Assembly (NCBI GenBank): GCA_963742315.1
Contig: CAVULE010000003.1
Location: 1-64,000, forward strand
Direction of reading: 5' to 3'
From: AV69 sp963742315
GTDB taxonomy: Bacteria; Verrucomicrobiota; Verrucomicrobiia; Chthoniobacterales; UBA10450
Length of the DNA stretch: 64,000 nucleotides
Part shown: piece after piece, positions 43,461-52,404 of the stretch
Layout of the letters: each line of letters opens with the position of its first letter
Position numbering within the stretch: the stretch's first letter is position 1
The notes under the pieces: model-generated
Databases searched by the model: none
What the model was told of the DNA's origin: nothing
What the model saw: only the letters and a program-made list of their open reading frames with translations
Position numbers and translations under genes: made by a program

Positions 43461-44472
43461 TCATGCCGAGATGCTGGTGCAGTTCTTGGCGTTCGCCTTC
43501 GGCGAACCCTTTGTCATCTCATCATAGATCCAGCGATAGGTGGGTTCCAACCTATTGCGTAGCCTTGTCGCCGGCTCCCAATTAAAAATTTTCTGGATTA
43601 GCGTGTTATCGCTGTTACGACCGTTTACTCCTTTGCGCGCTCTCAGATTGTAGTTCCGTTTGAGTTTTACGCCCCCGATTTCCTCCACCATGTCGACTAG
43701 CTGATTGATACTAACGAGTTCACTACTGCCGAGGTTTAGCGGCTCGACGAAATCGCTGTTCATGATCATTTGTGTCCCCTTCACGCAGTCATCAATCAAC
43801 ATGAAGCTGCGCGTCTGATGGCCGTCGCCCCAGATCTCGATCTCATGATTTCCGCTAAGCTTTGCCTCAATTACTTTGCGGCAGATCGCCGCCGGTGCCT
43901 TCTCCCGGCCACCAGCATAGGTCCCTTGTGGCCGATAGACGTTTTGATAACGCGCAACGCGGATTTCCAAACCCGAAGTCTTCGCGAAAGTGCCGGAACA
44001 TTCGTTCAGAAAATAATTTTTCCCAACCGTAGCGTCCTCAGGCATCGCCGGATAGGCATCTTCCTCTTTCAGAGCGGTAACGTTCGGATTGGGTCTGTTT
44101 ATCGGCTGCGTAAGCACAAGCCGAAGAGGAGTAGAAGAAACGCGAAACTCCCGCTTCTTTTGCCATCATCAGCGTGTGGGTGTTCACCAGCACGCTCAAC
44201 ATGCAAAGTGCCTTATTTATTCTCGATGAAACCCATTCCCGCCCATATCGGCGGCAAGGTTATAGATTAATGAGACATCCCGGACCGCGCGCTCACACGC
44301 ATCCTAGCCACAAAGATCCAACTGCAAGTTTTCGGCTTCTGGAAAAAGCTGATACCATTCCTGCAACGGCTTGATATCGACCGCGCACCTCGTTACCCTC
44401 GCGCAGTAAATTGGCGACGAGATGGCCCCCGATAAAGCCGCCCGCTCCGGTAACAAGGCGTCGCTCTGACAT
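43461..44472 (-). pseudogene. GDP-mannose 3,5-epimerase-like gene, decayed
   Basis: Pieces of one protein appear in order across several frames: RRLVTGAGGFIGGHLVANLL, AVDIKPLQEWYQLFPEAENL, LIYNLAADMGGNG, MLSVLVNTHTLMMAKEAGVS, ALKEEDAYPAMPED, YGWEKLFSERMFRHFREDFG, GGREKAPAAICRKVIEAKLS, MLIDDCVKGTQMIMNSDFVE and NGRNSDNTLI. This is the GDP-mannose 3,5-epimerase pattern. There are at least four frame changes and in-frame stops (TAG after the QLDLCG segment, TAA after GNGFHRE), too many for sequencing error alone. Only the C-terminal 218 codons remain open. The gene is surely non-functional. Confidence 0.8.
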
Positions 44473-44583
44473 TCGGAAATCTATGAGGGGAAAGGGGGCT
44501 GTAAAACGCCTTTCGCGAGTTGCAGAACGGCCCGGATAGCAAAGCGCGGATTGGAAGCAACTCCAATTCTCGGCATGGTCATT

Positions 44584-46395
44584 CTAGACTTTTCGCCCGA
44601 ATTTCTTTTCCAATTCGGCGTGCGAAATTTGGATCATGGTGGGCCGGCCATGGGGACAGCAGTAGGGCAGATCGCAGGCCAGCAAATCGCGAATTAGTTT
44701 CTCGATTTCGGGATAACGCAACGGATCGTTGGCTTTGACGGCGTGACGGCAAACGGTTTTCGCGATCATGTCTTCACCCAGACGCAGAGGTGAACTGCTG
44801 CGGCTGGTCGTTATTAATTCGTCGATCACTTTGCGCAAGAATCCCGCAGCGTCCGCGATTTCGAGAAAGGCTGGCAGGGTATCGACCCGAAAACTGTTGG
44901 CGCCGAAGTTTTCAACTCCAATTCCCATTTTCTGCAACGTTGCGACATTACGTTCGACCCATTCCGCATCGCGCGGCGGCAACGAAAAGATCTGCGGCAA
45001 TAGCATGCGCTGCGACGGCACTCCCTGCTCTTCCATCCGTCGGCGCAATTCCTCGAACAAAATTCGCTCGTGCGCGGCGTGTTGATCCACCAAAACGAGC
45101 CCGTCCGAATTTTCCATCAGCACGTAAAGACGGTTGAGCACGCCGATAATCTGAAATTGCTGATCACGCCGCGGTTCGATTTGCGGTTCAGGACGATTGC
45201 CATCAATCGGTCGCGGAAGATTCAGTGAATCGGCCCTACTCGCTTGATCGAGCGGTGCAAAGTTGGAGGGACGGGCGCTGTCCCGTCCCACTATTTGGGA
45301 CGACACGGAGGTCGTCCCTCCATTTGGCCGAGTTGCAGCAGGTCCCGGCGGCAATCCCGCTGCGGGTGCAGCCGGTGCATTAAATTTTCGCTGCCACTCT
45401 ACGCGACCGCTCTCGAGCGTGCGTTGCACCGCCTCGACAATTGCCTCGCGAACGCTGGCCGGATCGCGAAAACGAACTTCGCGTTTCGCCGGATGGACGT
45501 TGACGTCTACTTCACGTGGATCCAGATCAACGAACAGAAACGTAACCGGAAATTGTCCGCGCATGAGAGCGGTGTGATAACCTTCGCGCAAGGCGGTAGA
45601 GAGGATTCCGCTGTCAATCGCGCGTCCGTTTACGAAAACGAATTGTTGTGCTCGCGTCTGCCGGCTCACACCGGCGCGACCGATCCAGCCTTGAACCTGA
45701 ACACCACGCCGATCACGCAAGGAAATTTCGAGCAAGTCGTCGAGGAGCTTGGCACCATAGAGATCGCGGATCCGGTCTCGCAGCGAGGTCGTTATCGGCA
45801 ATTGCGACGCAATATTATCTTCCCGCACCAGGGTGAAGCCAATTTCGGGATGAGCCAACGCTTGCAGAAAAAATTGATGCTCGATATTTCGCGCTTCCGT
45901 CGTTTCGGAGCGCAGAAATTTTCGGCGCGCCGGCACATTGTAAAACAACGAACGCACTTCGATCTGCGTCCCGGGCGCTTCGCCGCCGTCACGCACCGTC
46001 TCGATCCGTCCGCCGTTTACCAGAATTTCCGTGCCGGCGACCGCACCGGGCTCGCGAGTGCTCAGCCGCAGGCGTGAAACGCTGGCGATGCTCGGCAACG
46101 CTTCGCCCCGAAAACCAAGTGTGCTAATGGCTGCGAGATCAGCCGCGGAAGCGATTTTGCTCGTGGCGTGCCGTTCGAGGGAAAGCAGGGCGTCATCCCG
46201 ATCCATTCCGCAGCCGTCATCGACCACCCGAATGCGCGACATTCCGCCACGCTGAATCCCGACCTCGATCGCGCGCGCACCCGCATCAATGCTATTCTCG
46301 ACCAGTTCCTTCACGACCGAGGCAGGCCGCTCCACCACTTCGCCCGCGGCCACCTGGCTGGCGAGAGTTTCGGGAAGAAGTTTGATCCGGCTCAT
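44584..46395 (-). CDS. mutL: DNA mismatch repair protein MutL
   Basis: The 603-residue protein has the GHKL ATPase motifs: VKELVENSIDAGARAIEVG, VDDGCGMDRDDALLS and STLGFRGEALPSIASVSRLR. The C-terminal dimerisation domain keeps DQHAAHERILFEEL, the DQHA(X)2E(X)4E endonuclease motif, as well as ACRHAVKAND-like and CPHGRPT segments, so it is a nicking-type MutL. The linker (about 320-410) is Pro/Ala rich and contains residues about 359-377 encoded by an in-frame REP doublet (45265-45321). No mutS lies in the window. Confidence 0.95.
   Translation of the reverse strand: MSRIKLLPETLASQVAAGEVVERPASVVKELVENSIDAGARAIEVGIQRGGMSRIRVVDDGCGMDRDDALLSLERHATSKIASAADLAAISTLGFRGEALPSIASVSRLRLSTREPGAVAGTEILVNGGRIETVRDGGEAPGTQIEVRSLFYNVPARRKFLRSETTEARNIEHQFFLQALAHPEIGFTLVREDNIASQLPITTSLRDRIRDLYGAKLLDDLLEISLRDRRGVQVQGWIGRAGVSRQTRAQQFVFVNGRAIDSGILSTALREGYHTALMRGQFPVTFLFVDLDPREVDVNVHPAKREVRFRDPASVREAIVEAVQRTLESGRVEWQRKFNAPAAPAAGLPPGPAATRPNGGTTSVSSQIVGRDSARPSNFAPLDQASRADSLNLPRPIDGNRPEPQIEPRRDQQFQIIGVLNRLYVLMENSDGLVLVDQHAAHERILFEELRRRMEEQGVPSQRMLLPQIFSLPPRDAEWVERNVATLQKMGIGVENFGANSFRVDTLPAFLEIADAAGFLRKVIDELITTSRSSSPLRLGEDMIAKTVCRHAVKANDPLRYPEIEKLIRDLLACDLPYCCPHGRPTMIQISHAELEKKFGRKV
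45265..45321. repeat. REP doublet inside mutL
   Basis: GGAGGGACGGGCGCTGTCCC followed by GTCCC forms one hairpin, and GGGACGACACGGAGGTCGTC followed by CCTCC forms the second. The outer GGAGGGAC/GTCCCTCC ends are inverted, as in the doublets at 39434 and 57324. On the coding strand it yields GRDSARPSN, like GRAEARPSR in lpxB. Confidence 0.8.
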
Positions 46396-46566
46396 TGGAC
46401 TTCTGACCTTAGATCCATTCCACTCGCTTCGCTCGCTCAGGACAAGTTTTCGCTTTCTGGTTGCGAAGAATTTGGAGTCAGGCTATTCGCGACACTTTTC
46501 GTCCAGATAAGGCAAGGCGCCTGCTCATTGACTTAAGAGGGGTGGATCGTACGTTTCCTTCAGTGA

Positions 46567-46896
46567 ATGATTGAGATTACCGAAAGCGCGGTGCGGCAAC
46601 TGCGAACACTGGTGGGCGCGGAGGCCGCTGAGAAAGGATTGCGCATCGGGATTGCTAAGGGCGGCTGTTCCGGTCTGCAATACGAGATGACACTCGGCGC
46701 TGGTCGCCCCGGTGATGCCGTAATCGAGCGCGACGGGGTGAAATTTTTTGTCGATGAAGAGAGCGCGCAGTTACTGCGCGGATCGACCCTGGATTATCGC
46801 GACGCGCTCACTGGCGCTGGGTTTCAGATCGTTAATCCGAATGCCGCGCGCACCTGCGGCTGCGGCTCCTCCTTCGAACCGGCGCGCCCACTTTAA
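46567..46896 (+). CDS. A-type iron-sulfur carrier (IscA/ErpA/HesB family)
   Basis: The 109-residue protein has the three conserved Cys: one in GGCSGLQYEM and the pair in TCGCGSSF. It begins IEITESAVRQLRTLVGAEAA. A-type carriers hold a 2Fe-2S or 4Fe-4S cluster and pass it to apo-enzymes. It is divergent from mutL and 18 bases upstream of a membrane protein gene. Several Fe-S or radical SAM enzymes in the window (HemW, uracil-DNA glycosylase) are possible clients. Confidence 0.9.
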   Translation: MIEITESAVRQLRTLVGAEAAEKGLRIGIAKGGCSGLQYEMTLGAGRPGDAVIERDGVKFFVDEESAQLLRGSTLDYRDALTGAGFQIVNPNAARTCGCGSSFEPARPL

Positions 46897-46914
46897 AGTG
46901 AGCGAACTTCGCTG

Positions 46915-48441
46915 ATGGCACAGGAATTTTTTCGCTACGAAACGCCTTATGGCCGTCCCCGGCAGCGGACGAATTACTTCGCCTGGACGCTGGCAATTCT
47001 TCTGCTCACCGCCTTTGCCTTTGCCGCCTGGTTGGGAAGTTTTTATGTTTTTTGGCAACCGGAACGGCCGGACAGTTATCGGTTATTAAAAAAACTACAT
47101 CGAATTGACCCGCCGCGGCGATTTGAATTGACCGCCGCACCCGCCGGCGAATTTCTCAATCCCAAACAATTGCATGATCGCTACGCGTCGTTGGGCGAAG
47201 CGGAATTATCCAAGGCCAACAGCGAGCTGGCGCGCAATTACATTCGCAATTTCCAGCAAGTTCACGGGCTCGTCCCCTACGTTGTCGGTCGCTTCCGTAT
47301 TATCGACGTTCACCAACTTGGCGCGGCAGACGTTTTCACTTCCGGTATCGTGGCGCTCGCTGCCGCTATCGATAACGGGGAAGTCCTGCTCGAGCACGTT
47401 TATCCGGCCGATCGCCGAGACATTCCGCTCATGCGCCAGACACTTGCGCCTGGTCTGGAAGTTAAGCTCGAACGAACACACGATATTTCGGCAGTGATTC
47501 ACGCCGATCGCAGCGCCGACGGCCGCGTCCTGATCACGGCGATGCCTTTGCTTTACGGAACCTATGCTGTCACGCGCGGCACCGGGACCTTTACTCTGGA
47601 GCCGCCATTGGATTTGAACCTGGCTGCCGGCTGGCCCCTGTTTAAACGCGAGGAATTGCGGGCAGCTGAAGATCGATACGCACAATTGCGGCAAAACGAG
47701 CCAACTTCGCCCGGAACGATTGCTATTCCCGGAATCACGCCCAGCGGCACGCCACCACCAAGCGAGAATTTACTTGTTCGCGTAGAACAGGCCTTACCAA
47801 TTGAAACGCCAGCAAGCACGCCGGCGCCGCCGCTCCCGTTGAAGGGGACAAAGCCGACGCCCGCCGGGAAAGCCGGGAAAATCGCGAAGAATCAAAAGCC
47901 GACAGCGGCGCCGAGCGTAACGCCGATTCAAGTCGCGAAAATGAACCGTCCGGCTCCCACGTTATCGACACCGCCGTTGCAAAAGTTCACGGAATCAAGT
48001 CCGGCCCCAAACTCCAGTGTACCCGCAGCCCTTCCCGCCGATGGCGCTGCGCTGGCTTCGACCGCCGGCGGCGGAAATTGGAAAACCTATGCACCGGGCA
48101 AAATGCCAATTGGCCGTCTCGTCGCTCCAGCTGATCTCGGTGAAGTCGCCGACCGCGGTCTCACTGGAGAACGGACCTACCTGAAGGGACAATTCGTGGT
48201 CAATTTTGCCGATGCTAATAAGGCAGTGCTGCGGCCACGCTCGCGCGTGCCCGACTCCGTAATGTTTCTCACCGGTGGGAATTCCGTTCGTATCATTGTC
48301 GAGTATCCGACTGGTTACGTTCCCCCCACGCCAGGCTCAGTCGTCAGCCGCGACGAGGTTCGTCCACTCGAGGTGACGGAAGTGCGAAAGCAGGAAGATG
48401 GTCAGCTGAACGTCTTCGCGCGGGAGATCATGCAACCGTAA
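46915..48441 (+). CDS. Membrane-anchored protein of unknown function
   Basis: The protein has 508 residues. One membrane helix lies near residues 22-47 (FAWTLAILLLTAFAFAAWLG), with a short cytoplasmic N-terminus. The periplasmic part begins with a helical segment (AELSKANSELARNYIRNFQQ), followed by an all-beta-looking domain with RTHDISAVIHADRSADGRVL and ITAMPLLYGTYAVTRGTGTF. Then comes a long Pro/Ala/Thr spacer (about 265-380), and a C-terminal domain with TYLKGQFVVNFADANKAVLR and VRIIVEYPTGYVPPTPGS. The layout suggests an envelope-spanning structural protein. I do not recognise a family. It follows the Fe-S carrier by 18 bases. Confidence 0.6.
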   Translation: MAQEFFRYETPYGRPRQRTNYFAWTLAILLLTAFAFAAWLGSFYVFWQPERPDSYRLLKKLHRIDPPRRFELTAAPAGEFLNPKQLHDRYASLGEAELSKANSELARNYIRNFQQVHGLVPYVVGRFRIIDVHQLGAADVFTSGIVALAAAIDNGEVLLEHVYPADRRDIPLMRQTLAPGLEVKLERTHDISAVIHADRSADGRVLITAMPLLYGTYAVTRGTGTFTLEPPLDLNLAAGWPLFKREELRAAEDRYAQLRQNEPTSPGTIAIPGITPSGTPPPSENLLVRVEQALPIETPASTPAPPLPLKGTKPTPAGKAGKIAKNQKPTAAPSVTPIQVAKMNRPAPTLSTPPLQKFTESSPAPNSSVPAALPADGAALASTAGGGNWKTYAPGKMPIGRLVAPADLGEVADRGLTGERTYLKGQFVVNFADANKAVLRPRSRVPDSVMFLTGGNSVRIIVEYPTGYVPPTPGSVVSRDEVRPLEVTEVRKQEDGQLNVFAREIMQP

Positions 48442-48510
48442 TCGAGTTAGCAGTTGACTGTTGCAGGTGCAACACCTCGATATCGGCTCCACTATTCTCA
48501 ATTACTTCGG

Positions 48511-49185
48511 TCAATTGCCGCCACGTCGGTCGATAATCAATTTGCCATCGCGAATTTCAAACGATCCGCTGCCGTAGGTAGTGCGGTATTCGCGAAAATA
48601 ATCTCGCAGCGGGCGGGCGTGATATTTCCAATCGAGAACGTCTGGGGGCATCGGCTCGTTGTTGATAGTAATGCTGCTCAGGCGCGGATTCTCCAGGGAT
48701 TCCGGACCGTTGCTTTCAACTACGATGTCGCCATTCAAATAGTAGCGGCCATGCCCGACGAATTCGCCCAACGGCACGCTGGTTTGAATGCGCAACCGAT
48801 TGCCCTCGATCGCGGCGAAGGCCTTACCGCGAACGTGCCGATTTTCCGCAATCAGATTGTTCAAGTCGTCCGCGGTGAGTTCGATATGCGCAGGCTGGTC
48901 GCGAGCGTTTTTAAAATCTTTCCACTTCCGTTCTGCCGCCGCCACATTTTCGTCGGTGGTTTCGAATTGCGGCACAGGTGAGGGTTCCTGCGCCAGCACG
49001 TGCGTTTTATTTGCCCAAGAGAGACCGTGGAGCAGAGCGGAATATGTTTGCGTTCCAAAATATAAGCCGATGGCGCCGGCGATGATTAGAAAGACGATGA
49101 AGCAAGCCAGAATCAAACAACCTTTGCCCACACATCCCATCCCACGCCTCTCTCGCGGCGACGGACCTTCGATCCAGGTGTTCAT
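48511..49185 (-). CDS. Membrane-anchored protein of unknown function
   Basis: The protein has 224 residues. After a positively charged start, one membrane helix (CLILACFIVFLIIAGAIGLY) is followed by a periplasmic part with ELTADDLNNLIAENRHVRGK, GNRLRIQTSVPLGEFVGHGR and NGDIVVESNGPESLENPRLS. This resembles the lipid-transfer-like or 'arylsulfotransferase-linked' helical-beta domains found beside membrane proteins, but no family is assigned. It overlaps the HIT gene stop by four bases (ATGA) and is co-translated with it. Confidence 0.55.
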   Translation of the reverse strand: MNTWIEGPSPRERRGMGCVGKGCLILACFIVFLIIAGAIGLYFGTQTYSALLHGLSWANKTHVLAQEPSPVPQFETTDENVAAAERKWKDFKNARDQPAHIELTADDLNNLIAENRHVRGKAFAAIEGNRLRIQTSVPLGEFVGHGRYYLNGDIVVESNGPESLENPRLSSITINNEPMPPDVLDWKYHARPLRDYFREYRTTYGSGSFEIRDGKLIIDRRGGN

Positions 49186-49697
49186 CTCGCTTCATCCGAC
49201 GCCGTCTGCGCCGCCTTCAATTTTTGATAGAGATCGTGCAGTCCTTGTGAGAGCACGCGCGTCCCTGAAAGCATTGGCATGAAATTCGTGTCGCCACTCC
49301 AACGCGGTACGATGTGAATATGCAGGTGATCGGGCACGCCCGCTCCAGCGCATTCGCCGACGTTGATGCCGATGTTGAACCCCTGGGCTCTCGTGACCTG
49401 CCGCAGCAGCTCCTGCCCCCGCACGACGAGGGAAAAAAGCTCGGCCACTTCATTTTCACCGAGATCGTGCAGTTCGCCCACTTTTCGATATGGCACCGCC
49501 ATCAAGTGTCCAATGGTGTAGGGATAACGATTCATTATCAGAAAGGAATTTTTCCGGCGCACCAGGACGAGGTGGGCGTCATCATCGCTGGCCCGCGCGG
49601 CTTCGGACAGGAAATCGGGCGTGGGCGATTTCTCGAAGTATTCAAAGCGCCACGGCGCCCACAAAGTTTCGAGCTCGGCTTTGGGAAACTGCACCAA
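49182..49697 (-). CDS. HIT family protein (Ap4A phosphorylase-like)
   Basis: The 171-residue protein has the histidine triad HLHIH (H124, H126, H128) in GVPDHLHIHIVPRW. TLWAPWRFEYF at the start and SFLIMNRYPYTIGHLMAVPY are typical of the Ap4A phosphorylase-like branch. HIT proteins hydrolyse or phosphorolyse nucleotide phosphates such as diadenosine tetraphosphate. It is coupled to the downstream membrane protein gene. Confidence 0.9.
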   Translation of the reverse strand: MVQFPKAELETLWAPWRFEYFEKSPTPDFLSEAARASDDDAHLVLVRRKNSFLIMNRYPYTIGHLMAVPYRKVGELHDLGENEVAELFSLVVRGQELLRQVTRAQGFNIGINVGECAGAGVPDHLHIHIVPRWSGDTNFMPMLSGTRVLSQGLHDLYQKLKAAQTASDEAR

Positions 49698-49775
49698 CTA
49701 ACGAGCTTAGAAGATCGCGCAGCGAAGTCGATCTTTATCTAACAGACAAAACGCGACGGTTGCAGAGATCGTCTG

Positions 49776-51209
49776 CTATAGTTTGTCGTGGTGCAGGCGA
49801 TAGCTCAGCTCCTTTGTCAGGTCTGCATATCCCGGCTGGCCGATGAGATTGTGCGTCTGAAAAGGATCGATCTTTAAGTTGTAAAGCTCGGGTTTATCTC
49901 CCTTCGTTTCGACATAGATGTAGTCCATCGTCCGGATTGCCTCGTAATCCTCAGGGATTTCCAGCTGAGGTCGGCGCGCTATGGGCGCATCCGCGGGATT
50001 GGCCAGATCCTCCTCTTCTTCGCTTGCTTTGCCTCGCTTCTTTTGCATTTCCAAATTAAAGGAGCCGGGCCAACCTTCCAGGAGCATTGCGTCCCGCCAT
50101 TTCTCTGTCCCACGCAGCAGTGGTAGAAGGGATCGGCCATCGACCTCTGGTGGAATCGGCAAACCCGCCAATTCATAAATCGTCGGCGCCAGATCAATCA
50201 CACCTACCAATCTGTCTTCCGTCCGAGCTGCTTTAATTAATGGAGGATAGCGCACCGCAAACGGCCCGCGGCTGGCCTCTTCGTAAACACGATTCTTTCC
50301 AACCAGTCGATGCTCACCCCAAAAAAAACCGTTATCGGAATAGTAAACGATAAATGTGTTATCAAGTTTTCCTTCGTGAGCGAGACGCAACAAAATGTCG
50401 CGCACGGCTAGATCCACGGAGTGCAAACACCGCAGCTGATTAAGTCGAATGTGATCCACTCGCTTCTCAACCGTGCGTGCCTTCAGCTGTGGCGTATTTG
50501 CCAGCCAGAGTGGTTTGTCGGACTGATTGTATGGATTAAAATTCGGTGGTCGCCAATTAGGCAGGTCGGCAAAAAGGTGTTCGTCTCCAGGAGCAGGAGT
50601 AGCAGGCTGATGCGGCGCGTGCGGGGTGAATAAGAGAAAGAACGGCTGATTTGCGGGGACTTTACTGAAAAAGTCGAGGGCATAATCGCGCTGGATGTAA
50701 GTAAGGTAGCCGGACACATTGCGAAATACTCCAAAGATGTTCATTTTCGGATCGACGTAGCCGCTGATCCAGGCTGTCCAATAATCGTATTCCGGCCGCG
50801 CATCCCCCGGCCATGAATTGAGGTATTTGCCAATTAAACCGGTATAGTAGCCAGCTTCGTGCAAGCGATTTGCCACGGTCGGGCCAACTAATTGCGCGGA
50901 ATTGTCCCATACCCCGTGGTGTCGCGCATACTGCCCGGTGAGAAGGCTGGACCGGCTCGGGCAGCACAGCGGAGTTGGCATGATGAACTGCGTGCAGATC
51001 AACCCCTGATCGGCAATCATCGCTTTCGTGTTCGGCATGAACTGCTGCGTGAGAGTGTCATGACTCTGGTCATCGACCATGATAATGAGGAAGTTCGGAC
51101 GCTGATCTTGCCCGAGTAAGCTCGACACAAAAACTACCACTACTAGTAAGAATAAGAATAGCTGCTTCAAATTGTTAGTTAGTTGAAGGCGGAACGCATC
51201 GACCAACAT
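49776..51209 (-). CDS. Sulfatase (formylglycine-dependent)
   Basis: From the ATG at 51209 the protein has 477 residues, with a signal sequence (LKQLFLFLLVVVVFVSSLLG). The active-site motif C-X-P-S-R is C82-CPSR in PTPLCCPSRSSLLTGQYARH; Cys82 would become formylglycine. Metal ligands D46 and D47 are in IMVDDQSHD, and YSDNGFFWGEHRLVGK is the distal motif. It cleaves sulfate esters in the periplasm. The start lies inside the 3' end of a formylglycine-generating enzyme remnant in another frame, which suggests these two genes once formed an operon. A longer start at 51356 is open but would encode that remnant out of frame. Confidence 0.88.
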   Translation of the reverse strand: MLVDAFRLQLTNNLKQLFLFLLVVVVFVSSLLGQDQRPNFLIIMVDDQSHDTLTQQFMPNTKAMIADQGLICTQFIMPTPLCCPSRSSLLTGQYARHHGVWDNSAQLVGPTVANRLHEAGYYTGLIGKYLNSWPGDARPEYDYWTAWISGYVDPKMNIFGVFRNVSGYLTYIQRDYALDFFSKVPANQPFFLLFTPHAPHQPATPAPGDEHLFADLPNWRPPNFNPYNQSDKPLWLANTPQLKARTVEKRVDHIRLNQLRCLHSVDLAVRDILLRLAHEGKLDNTFIVYYSDNGFFWGEHRLVGKNRVYEEASRGPFAVRYPPLIKAARTEDRLVGVIDLAPTIYELAGLPIPPEVDGRSLLPLLRGTEKWRDAMLLEGWPGSFNLEMQKKRGKASEEEEDLANPADAPIARRPQLEIPEDYEAIRTMDYIYVETKGDKPELYNLKIDPFQTHNLIGQPGYADLTKELSYRLHHDKL

Positions 51210-51402
51210 GGGTCGTGCCAGTGTGTTGGCCGCCGCGTCCGCGGCTGCCCACCACATAAGGCCGGCAGTATTGCTCGCAGCAGAGAAAGGAGCCGCCCTG
51301 CTGAACAGGTTTTGAGGCCGCAGGCTCCGTCGGATCGAAACCAATAGCTGGCCCAATCGGATCGCGCGCGACCTCAGTAGCTTGGCTCAGCTGTTGGTGG
51401 TA
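51175..51402 (-). pseudogene. Formylglycine-generating enzyme remnant, C-terminal part
   Basis: About 75 codons read YHQQLSQATEVARDPIGPAI, GFDPTEPAASKPVQQGGSFL, CCEQYCRPYVVGSRGRG and TGTTHVGRCV. This is the conserved C-terminus of sulfatase-modifying factor/FGE proteins, which end GGSFLC...YC.RY......TG..H.GFRC. The Phe of GFRC is missing and the upstream 200 or so residues are gone. FGE activates sulfatases by oxidising the active-site Cys. The remnant overlaps the sulfatase start by about 35 bases. Confidence 0.8.
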
Positions 51403-51735
51403 ACCCAATCGCGTCCGGTCAAGGAGCAATGCGGCGGTACCTCCGACGACAGGAAAGATTGGCGGGAAAATACCGAACAAGACCGAGCTAACGGGAAAGG
51501 AAGACTGCCGCTCTCCCGAATGACAGGACTGGTGCGGGCGTCCGCCACTCAGTAGTAACTCAATTAGTCTCGGACGCGATGCCTCAAACAACCGTCGAGA
51601 TATTTCCCAGCTATCGCTGCCCCATCCTCCCATCTCTTTAGGCTAGAGATGGGAACGCCGCTGTCGCCAAGTATCCGACCTATCCTTTGCGACAGATAGC
51701 GTCCTACGTCTACGCTATGCGCCAACGAAAACGGA
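51403..51735. other. No gene recognised
   Basis: These 333 bases lie between the two-component response regulator and the maturase remnant. An open frame continues upstream of the remnant but does not resemble FGE. I see no tRNA, strong hairpin or other feature apart from a short inverted GGGATG/CATCTC-type pair near 51620-51655. Confidence 0.5.
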
Positions 51736-52404
51736 CTACGGGCGGGTAGCGTCGTGCCAACGAAGTGATTCTCGCAACAATTCTTTCCCGGATGAGACTC
51801 CGAACTTGGCTTTCGCGCGCGTGAAATACATTTGTACAGTCTTGATCGACACATGCAATGTTTCTGCGATTTCCGTACTACTTAATCCCTGGCCCATCAA
51901 CTCGAACGCTTGCAATTCACGGTCGCTCAAACGTTCCAGCGGAGAACTATCGCCCATCCCTTTTCCCAATTTGGATGCGATCGCCGCCATCACCTTTTCG
52001 CTAATGAATACTTTGCCCTCCAGGACGCGACGAATGGCTGTAACTACTTGTTGAGAAGTGTTCTGTTTCATGACGTAAGCTCGCGCCCCAGCTTTAATCG
52101 CTCGTTCTGCATAGATCATTTCATCATGCATGGATAACACCAAGATCTTTACCTTCGGAACTTGGATGACCAGGTCCTTGATTAGTTCCATGCCAGAGCC
52201 GCTTCGAAGGGAGAGATCGACAATAACGAGATCAGGGCACGCCTTGGGTATGGCACTGAGCGCTTTCGGCCCATCCGTTGCCTCGCCACAAACAACGAGG
52301 TCCTTTTCTTCTGTTATACGAGTGATCAACCCGATACGAATCAATGGGTGATCATCGACGATAAATATCCGCCATTTGTGCGGGCTCGAATTTTGCTCAT
52401 TCAT
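51736..52404 (-). CDS. LuxR/NarL-family response regulator
   Basis: From the ATG at 52404 the protein has 222 residues. The receiver domain has the acidic pair D17-D18 (FIVDDHPLIR), the phosphoacceptor D63 (VIVDLSLRSGSG) and a switch Lys in ARAYVMKQNT. The C-terminal LuxR helix-turn-helix reads SDRELQAFELMGQGLSSTEI, then AETLHVSIKTVQMYFTRAKA. Its start overlaps the histidine kinase stop by eight bases, so the pair is co-translated. The regulated genes are unknown; the sulfatase downstream is a candidate from position only. Confidence 0.93.
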   Translation of the reverse strand: MNEQNSSPHKWRIFIVDDHPLIRIGLITRITEEKDLVVCGEATDGPKALSAIPKACPDLVIVDLSLRSGSGMELIKDLVIQVPKVKILVLSMHDEMIYAERAIKAGARAYVMKQNTSQQVVTAIRRVLEGKVFISEKVMAAIASKLGKGMGDSSPLERLSDRELQAFELMGQGLSSTEIAETLHVSIKTVQMYFTRAKAKFGVSSGKELLRESLRWHDATRP

